Origin: Myxococcota bacterium
GTDB taxonomy: Bacteria; Myxococcota_A; UBA796
NCBI GenBank assembly: GCA_029251165.1
Contig: JAQXDW010000046.1
Location: 1 to 64,000 of the forward strand
Length of the DNA stretch: 64,000 nt
Reading direction: 5' to 3'
The notes beneath the pieces are model-generated. The model was not told the DNA's origin and searched no databases. It worked only from the letters and a program-made list of their open reading frames with translations. Both the position numbers and the translations under genes were made by a program. Positions 60,023 through 64,000 of this stretch are shown here, piece after piece (the stretch's first letter is position 1; every line of letters begins with the position of its first letter).

Positions 60023-60940
60023 TCAGGATCCTCCGCTCAGGACGCCGGACAGCAGCCGCCCGATGGGAACCTCGAGAGGCTCATCAGACGCCGCAAGGAC
60101 GTGCAGAGCCCGACTGCGACCGAGCCACTGCCGAACCTCCGCGAGGTACTCCTGGACGATCTCGGAGAACGCCTCGCGCACCGTGTCCGGATCGATCGGC
60201 ATCGGAGAGCCGCCCTCGGGAGAAAAGAACCGAGCAGAAGAACGGAAGTCCATCTCCCACTCCTTGCGGTCATAGACATGGGCAATGCGGAGATCAGCCT
60301 GGCGGCGGAGCATCGCAGAGAGCGGCGGCCCCCAGGACTCCGGCTCCTCCATCAGATCTGAGACGACCACCACCGCTGCACGTCGCGGCACCCGAGTGCC
60401 AATCTGGCTGAAGCCTTCCGCGAGAACCTCCGCGCCGCCAGGCTTGACGGAGGCGAGGCTGGCGAAGATCTGGGCGAGGTGGTTGGCGCCACGTCGGGGT
60501 GGGATCCACGGCTGAAGGACTCCCTCTCCGCCCAGGACCGCGAGGCCGATCGGCTCTCCCCGGTGCTGAAGGTAGTAGGCCATGGTCGCGATCATCGTGA
60601 TCGCAGTGCCGAGCTTGGTGCCCGACAGTGCAGGATGCTGGCCCGTTTCTCCAGTAGACATGTCCGCCGAGGCATCCAGGATGAACACCACGCTCAGCTC
60701 ATCCTCCGACTGCTGACGACGAACCACCATGCGGTCATTGCGGCTGTAGACCTTCCAGTCCAGATCCCGCAGGTCGTCTCCAGGGGTGTACTCCTTGTAG
60801 TCGGCAAACTCGACATTTCGGGAGACTCGGAGGCTCTTGTGGTGTCCATGGGTCAGCCCGGACACCAGCCCGCGCGCGCGCAGGTGGAGCTGCCCGAGGC
60901 GGGCGAGGACCGCCGGATCCCACTGCGGCGTGCTGCTCAC
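60023..60940 (-). CDS. DUF58 domain protein
   Basis: A 305-residue cytosolic protein of the DUF58/vWA-like family. The N-terminal signature [34 protein letters not shown] (about 36-69) and the later [12 protein letters not shown] make the family clear. DUF58 proteins act with MoxR ATPases. Its start overlaps the moxR stop (ATGA). Confidence 0.95.
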   Translation of the reverse strand: MSSTPQWDPAVLARLGQLHLRARGLVSGLTHGHHKSLRVSRNVEFADYKEYTPGDDLRDLDWKVYSRNDRMVVRRQQSEDELSVVFILDASADMSTGETGQHPALSGTKLGTAITMIATMAYYLQHRGEPIGLAVLGGEGVLQPWIPPRRGANHLAQIFASLASVKPGGAEVLAEGFSQIGTRVPRRAAVVVVSDLMEEPESWGPPLSAMLRRQADLRIAHVYDRKEWEMDFRSSARFFSPEGGSPMPIDPDTVREAFSEIVQEYLAEVRQWLGRSRALHVLAASDEPLEVPIGRLLSGVLSGGS

Positions 60941-61938
60941 TTCGTCGAGACCTGACCCAGCAGCCGCTCGACGATGTCCAGCGCGCGGATTCCCTCGGCC
61001 TCAGCCTGAAAGTTGCGGACCATCCGGTGGCTGAGCACTCCGCGCGCGACCGCCTGGACATCCTTGATGTCGGTGGTGTCCTGGCCATGCAGCGCCGCGC
61101 GAACCCGAGCACCGAGGAACAGGTACTGGCTGGCACGGGGCCCTGCTCCCCACTGCAGATAGCGGTTGATGAAGTCCGGCGCATCGGGGCCGGGTCGGCT
61201 GGCGCGGGCAAGCCGCACCGCGTACCGCTTGACATCATCGGGATACGGCATCCGTCGAACGGCGTCCTGGAGCGCGAGGAGCTTCTCCCGGCTGAGGACT
61301 GCCGTGATCTCTTCCTGTCGCCCCACCGTGGTGCGCTCGACGACCTCGATCTCCTCTTCCTCCGTTGGATAGTCAACGTGGATGGAGAACATGAACCGGT
61401 CCAGCTCCGCCTCGGGCAGCGGGTAGGTTCCCTCCTGCTCGATGGGGTTCTGGGTGGCGAACACCTGGAAGGGGGCATCGAGGTCCCAGGTCTTGCCCGC
61501 TGCGGTGACCTGACGCTCCTGCATCGCCTGGAGCAAGGCCGCCTGGGTCTTGGGCGGGGTCCGGTTGATCTCGTCTGCCAGCAGGAGGTTGGTGAACACC
61601 GGACCGCGAATGAACCGCATGGTGCGGAGACCTGTGGCGCGATCTTCTTCGAGGACCTCGGTGCCGGTGATGTCCGCCGGCATGAGGTCTGGAGTGAACT
61701 GAACGCGGCCCGAGTCCAGGCCCAGCGCAGAGGCTGTCGAGCTGACCAGGAGGGTCTTGGCGAGGCCGGGGACACCAATGAACAGGCAGTGACCGCGTGC
61801 GAACAGCGCGATGAGCATCTGCTCGATCACGTCGACCTGTCCAACGATTCGCAGGCCGATGGCGGCCATGAGTTGCTCGCGGATGACCGGCAGCTCGTCA
61901 AAGAGCGCGGCGTCGTCTTGCACGGCGTTGTCTTGCAA
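60937..61938 (-). CDS. MoxR family AAA+ ATPase
   Basis: A 333-residue MoxR ATPase. Walker [16 protein letters not shown] (about 54-68); Walker [23 protein letters not shown]; sensor region [24 protein letters not shown]. MoxR proteins act as chaperones that fit or activate vWA partners such as those encoded downstream. The lower neighbours DUF58 and BatA form the standard module. ATG start 45 bases downstream of the metallopeptidase-like gene. Confidence 0.96.
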   Translation of the reverse strand: MQDNAVQDDAALFDELPVIREQLMAAIGLRIVGQVDVIEQMLIALFARGHCLFIGVPGLAKTLLVSSTASALGLDSGRVQFTPDLMPADITGTEVLEEDRATGLRTMRFIRGPVFTNLLLADEINRTPPKTQAALLQAMQERQVTAAGKTWDLDAPFQVFATQNPIEQEGTYPLPEAELDRFMFSIHVDYPTEEEEIEVVERTTVGRQEEITAVLSREKLLALQDAVRRMPYPDDVKRYAVRLARASRPGPDAPDFINRYLQWGAGPRASQYLFLGARVRAALHGQDTTDIKDVQAVARGVLSHRMVRNFQAEAEGIRALDIVERLLGQVSTK

Positions 61939-61983
61939 AGGGGCTCCAGAGACCGGGGGTGAAGGTCTGGGGGACGTGTGTTG

Positions 61984-63537
61984 CTAATCCAGCGCACCGC
62001 CGGTGGACAGGATCCGGGCGTAGCGGGCGTGCCGGGCGGCGAGATCGGTCTTGCCGACGGACTCGTACCCCTCCAGCAGCGCACGCTGGACAGTCGGGTT
62101 GAACGGGTTGAGATCGTGGGCAGCCTTCCAGGCCTCGATTGCAGCGGGCTTCTGGCCGCTGGTGTCCCGAAGCTGAGCGACGGTGACCTGAAGGAGCGGA
62201 AACTCAGGGTACAGCGTGACGCCTTCTTCTGCGACCGCCAGCGCGGCAGACACATCCCCCATCATCTCAAGGCAGACCGCCTTGCGGGCGAGCAGCATCG
62301 GAGAGGGGGGGGCATCGGGATCGACGGCCTTGTCGTACTCAATGATGGCAGCCTCTGGGCGGCCAGCGTCTCGGAGCAGATCGCCGATTCGAGCAAACTT
62401 CGCGAGGTCTGCCCGGGCGGAGAGCAGCGGATCGCTGGAGAAGTCGCTGCCGCTGCCGTCGAGCACCACCGGGAGGGTCGCCAGCTGCTCCTCGATGAGC
62501 GGGAGCTGTGCGATGAAGTCCTTCCAGCCCTCTCGGAAGGCCTCAAAGTCCTCAAACCCAGCGAGGTCGGCGACCACATCCTCGGAGGCCTCTCCCGATC
62601 GGATGCGGTCCATCAGGTCGACCAGAACGGCGTCTGTGCCACGCTCCAGGAGGAAGTGGACCATGGTCGCGACCTGGGCAAACGCCAGGGCGGCCTCCTC
62701 TCCGCTGTCGAGGTAGGCCATCGACTGCCGAAACTTCTCGAAGGGCACAAACTGCTCGGTGCCCAGCGCCTCCGCGAGCAGGGACTGCTGATGGACCGAG
62801 AGGTAGCCCGCCCGTCCGCCGCGCCAGTCTCCCTCCAGGTGCTTCGCCAGCCCCTCCTGCAGCCACACCGGCACCCGATCCCCGCTGCGCCAGGAGACGA
62901 CGAGGTGGATGTACTCGTGGCTGATGGTGTCCTTCCAGTTGTAGCCCCGCGCCAGGGCTCGGGGACTGGTCAGCAGGAGCCGATTCCACTTCGACAGCGC
63001 GATGACGCCGGTGTTCTGAACCGCCTCCGGCGGCAGGCCGCTGGCAGCGGTGAACCGACTGGCGGTCGGGAAGATGTCGAGGACGATGTCGTGATCGGGG
63101 CCACCACCGAACAGGGCATCGTAGGTCGAGCGCGCCTGAACGAGCGTCTCCAGTCCCTCTTCAGCGAGGATGCGATCGACGCCGGTGTCGTGGCGGAGCA
63201 GCACTCCGGTGGTTCGGGCCTCGATGAGCCCCGTAGCAGCAGCCGCAGTGGCGGCGTAGGGGGTGTAGGTCTCCTCAGCGAGACCGCGCTCTTCGAGAAC
63301 CAGCCATGCCGCCAGGGCCGCCTCATAGTCTCCCTCGTGGAACGCCGTCTGAGCGACGAGGCGCAGGGTGTCGGCCGCATCGGGAGCACGCCGGAGCAGC
63401 TCCTCCCGGACATCCTGCGCGCAGGTCAGGTCTGAGGAGCGCAGGCAGGCCTGTCCATCCGATGCACTGCGCGCGGCAGCCGGTGCAGGTGCGAAGAGCA
63501 CCAGACACAACACACTACTGGCGAACCAGCTCCTCAT
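61984..63537 (-). CDS. Exported TPR protein with metallopeptidase-like HExxH
   Basis: A 517-residue exported protein (signal peptide MRSWFASSVLCLVLFAPAPAAA). The middle carries HEYIH, an HExxH zinc-peptidase motif, in NWKDTISHEYIHLVVSWRSGDRVPVWLQEGLAKHLEG, which resembles the peptidase MA-like domain (third-ligand Glu in EGLA). The C-terminal third shows TPR-like pairs (AEEGVTLYPEFPLLQVTVAQLRDTSGQKPAAIEAWKAAHDLNPFNPTVQRALLEGYESVGKTDLAARHARYARI). Placed between the Gln-rich protein and moxR. Start at 63537. Confidence 0.85.
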   Translation of the reverse strand: MRSWFASSVLCLVLFAPAPAAARSASDGQACLRSSDLTCAQDVREELLRRAPDAADTLRLVAQTAFHEGDYEAALAAWLVLEERGLAEETYTPYAATAAAATGLIEARTTGVLLRHDTGVDRILAEEGLETLVQARSTYDALFGGGPDHDIVLDIFPTASRFTAASGLPPEAVQNTGVIALSKWNRLLLTSPRALARGYNWKDTISHEYIHLVVSWRSGDRVPVWLQEGLAKHLEGDWRGGRAGYLSVHQQSLLAEALGTEQFVPFEKFRQSMAYLDSGEEAALAFAQVATMVHFLLERGTDAVLVDLMDRIRSGEASEDVVADLAGFEDFEAFREGWKDFIAQLPLIEEQLATLPVVLDGSGSDFSSDPLLSARADLAKFARIGDLLRDAGRPEAAIIEYDKAVDPDAPPSPMLLARKAVCLEMMGDVSAALAVAEEGVTLYPEFPLLQVTVAQLRDTSGQKPAAIEAWKAAHDLNPFNPTVQRALLEGYESVGKTDLAARHARYARILSTGGALD

Positions 63538-64000
63538 AATACCTCTTCTTGAGCGCCTCATACTCCTCAGGGACGTCCGCTTCCATGCCCTCAAGCAGGG
63601 CGCGTCGGTACTCCTCAGGAGTCTGAAATTCCTCGGGGGACGGGATCTGTATCTCCTGGGTGGAGTATGACTCACCGTCGCGGTTCTCGTCGCTGGACTG
63701 CCCCTCACCGTTCTGCATCTGCTGGGTCCGCTGCTGCATCTGCTGGTACTCCTGCATCTGCTGCTGGAGGGACTCGCGGGCGGACTGGAGGCGACCGGCG
63801 GCATCGCGCTGGTGCCCCTCACCGGGCATGGAGCGCCCCTCCTCCAGGTTCTCGTCCGCCCGCTCCATGGCCTCTCCGGCGCGCTGCATGGACTGTGAGG
63901 CGGTGCCATCCGAGGTGGGCATCGCCTGCTCCATCTGGCCGACCTGCTGCTGGAGCTGCTCCTGACGCTCGCCGAGCTCCTGCTGCTGCTGCTGCATCTG
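63515..64000 (-). CDS. C-terminus of a large Gln/Glu-rich protein (truncated by window edge)
   Basis: Only the C-terminal 160 residues or so are visible; the frame is open at base 64000. It begins with a Gln-rich coiled coil (MQQQQQELGERQEQLQQQVGQ), continues with more helix and ends PEEYEALKKRYYEELVRQ. The adjoining position before moxR and this composition fit the C-terminus of DUF4175-type membrane proteins, but that is inferred from the neighbourhood. It overlaps the next gene by 23 bases. Confidence 0.75.
   Translation of the reverse strand, partial: QMQQQQQELGERQEQLQQQVGQMEQAMPTSDGTASQSMQRAGEAMERADENLEEGRSMPGEGHQRDAAGRLQSARESLQQQMQEYQQMQQRTQQMQNGEGQSSDENRDGESYSTQEIQIPSPEEFQTPEEYRRALLEGMEADVPEEYEALKKRYYEELVRQ

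Noticed and set aside
1..64000. tRNA, rRNA, integrase, transposase, phage or toxin-antitoxin genes
   Set aside because: None recognised on either strand by eye; short or divergent ones could be missed.

Overview
The window is GC-rich, densely coded DNA from a free-living Gram-negative bacterium, most likely a member of the Myxococcota or a close deltaproteobacterial relative. The evidence is indirect: several Ser/Thr protein kinases and a PP2C phosphatase, many short lipoproteins of unknown function, an FG-GAP/calcium-repeat surface protein with a Cys-TM-Arg C-terminal tail resembling the MYXO-CTERM sorting signal, a lipoprotein with a 'choice-of-anchor'/ASH domain plus vWA, a hybrid PAS histidine kinase, and a MoxR/DUF58/BatA cluster. 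GTG and TTG starts and 4-base stop/start overlaps are common. I saw no transposase, integrase, phage gene, CRISPR array, tRNA or rRNA; this looks like chromosome, not an island.

Layout. 1-335 has no gene but carries three near-identical minus-strand sigma70-type promoters in tandem with GC-rich discriminators, pointing out of the left edge. 336-6618 (minus) is a tight operon: gamma carbonic-anhydrase-like protein, a 29-residue membrane peptide, SMC, FtsY, ZapA-like and DUF2752. 6693 encodes a TM2 protein. 7086-12876 (minus) is a chain of overlapping genes: deoC, deoA, a membrane-anchored unknown, an HTTM membrane protein and a hybrid histidine kinase. 13055-18722 (plus) holds three exported or surface proteins, ended by a strong bidirectional terminator.

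18802-23453 has cyclophilin, LMW-PTPase, a Ser/Thr kinase with a PEGA tail, and ArgRS. Divergent from argS is pyruvate dehydrogenase E1alpha-E1beta-E2 with a glycosyltransferase (23555-27886); no E3 is present. Next come a NYN-domain nuclease-like protein, lipoproteins, an acyl-CoA dehydrogenase/SDR pair, an Nfu-type Fe-S scaffold, and an HD phosphohydrolase. 34740-40382 (minus) is a heavy-metal efflux operon: two small Cys-rich exported proteins, a CusB/CzcB adaptor, a CusA/CzcA pump and a TlpA-like thiol oxidoreductase. The CxEH...E..C..C motif of the adaptor is also carried by the small lipoprotein.

40570-45572 (plus, with one minus gene) holds a PP2C phosphatase fused to a degenerate kinase tail, a probably abundant exported protein with its own promoter and terminator, a GMC oxidoreductase with its small subunit, a metallophosphoesterase and a lipoprotein. 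45635-47825 is a divergent EF-G paralogue preceded by an 11-codon leader ORF whose stop codon sits in a perfect hairpin, an attenuator-like arrangement. 48795-54763 holds a tandem FKBP isomerase, a TonB-dependent receptor with an N-terminal TPR region plus a lipoprotein, and another Ser/Thr kinase. 54919-64000 (minus) is a MoxR-DUF58-BatA/vWA-DUF4159-vWA operon led by a Gln-rich protein that runs off the right edge and a metallopeptidase-like TPR protein.

The most interesting points are the triple promoter, the unlisted 29-residue gene coupled to smc, the leader-peptide/hairpin upstream of the EF-G paralogue, the shared metal-binding motif in the efflux operon, the degenerate kinase-PP2C fusion, and the propeller/repeat surface protein. 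None is proven new; all are read by eye.
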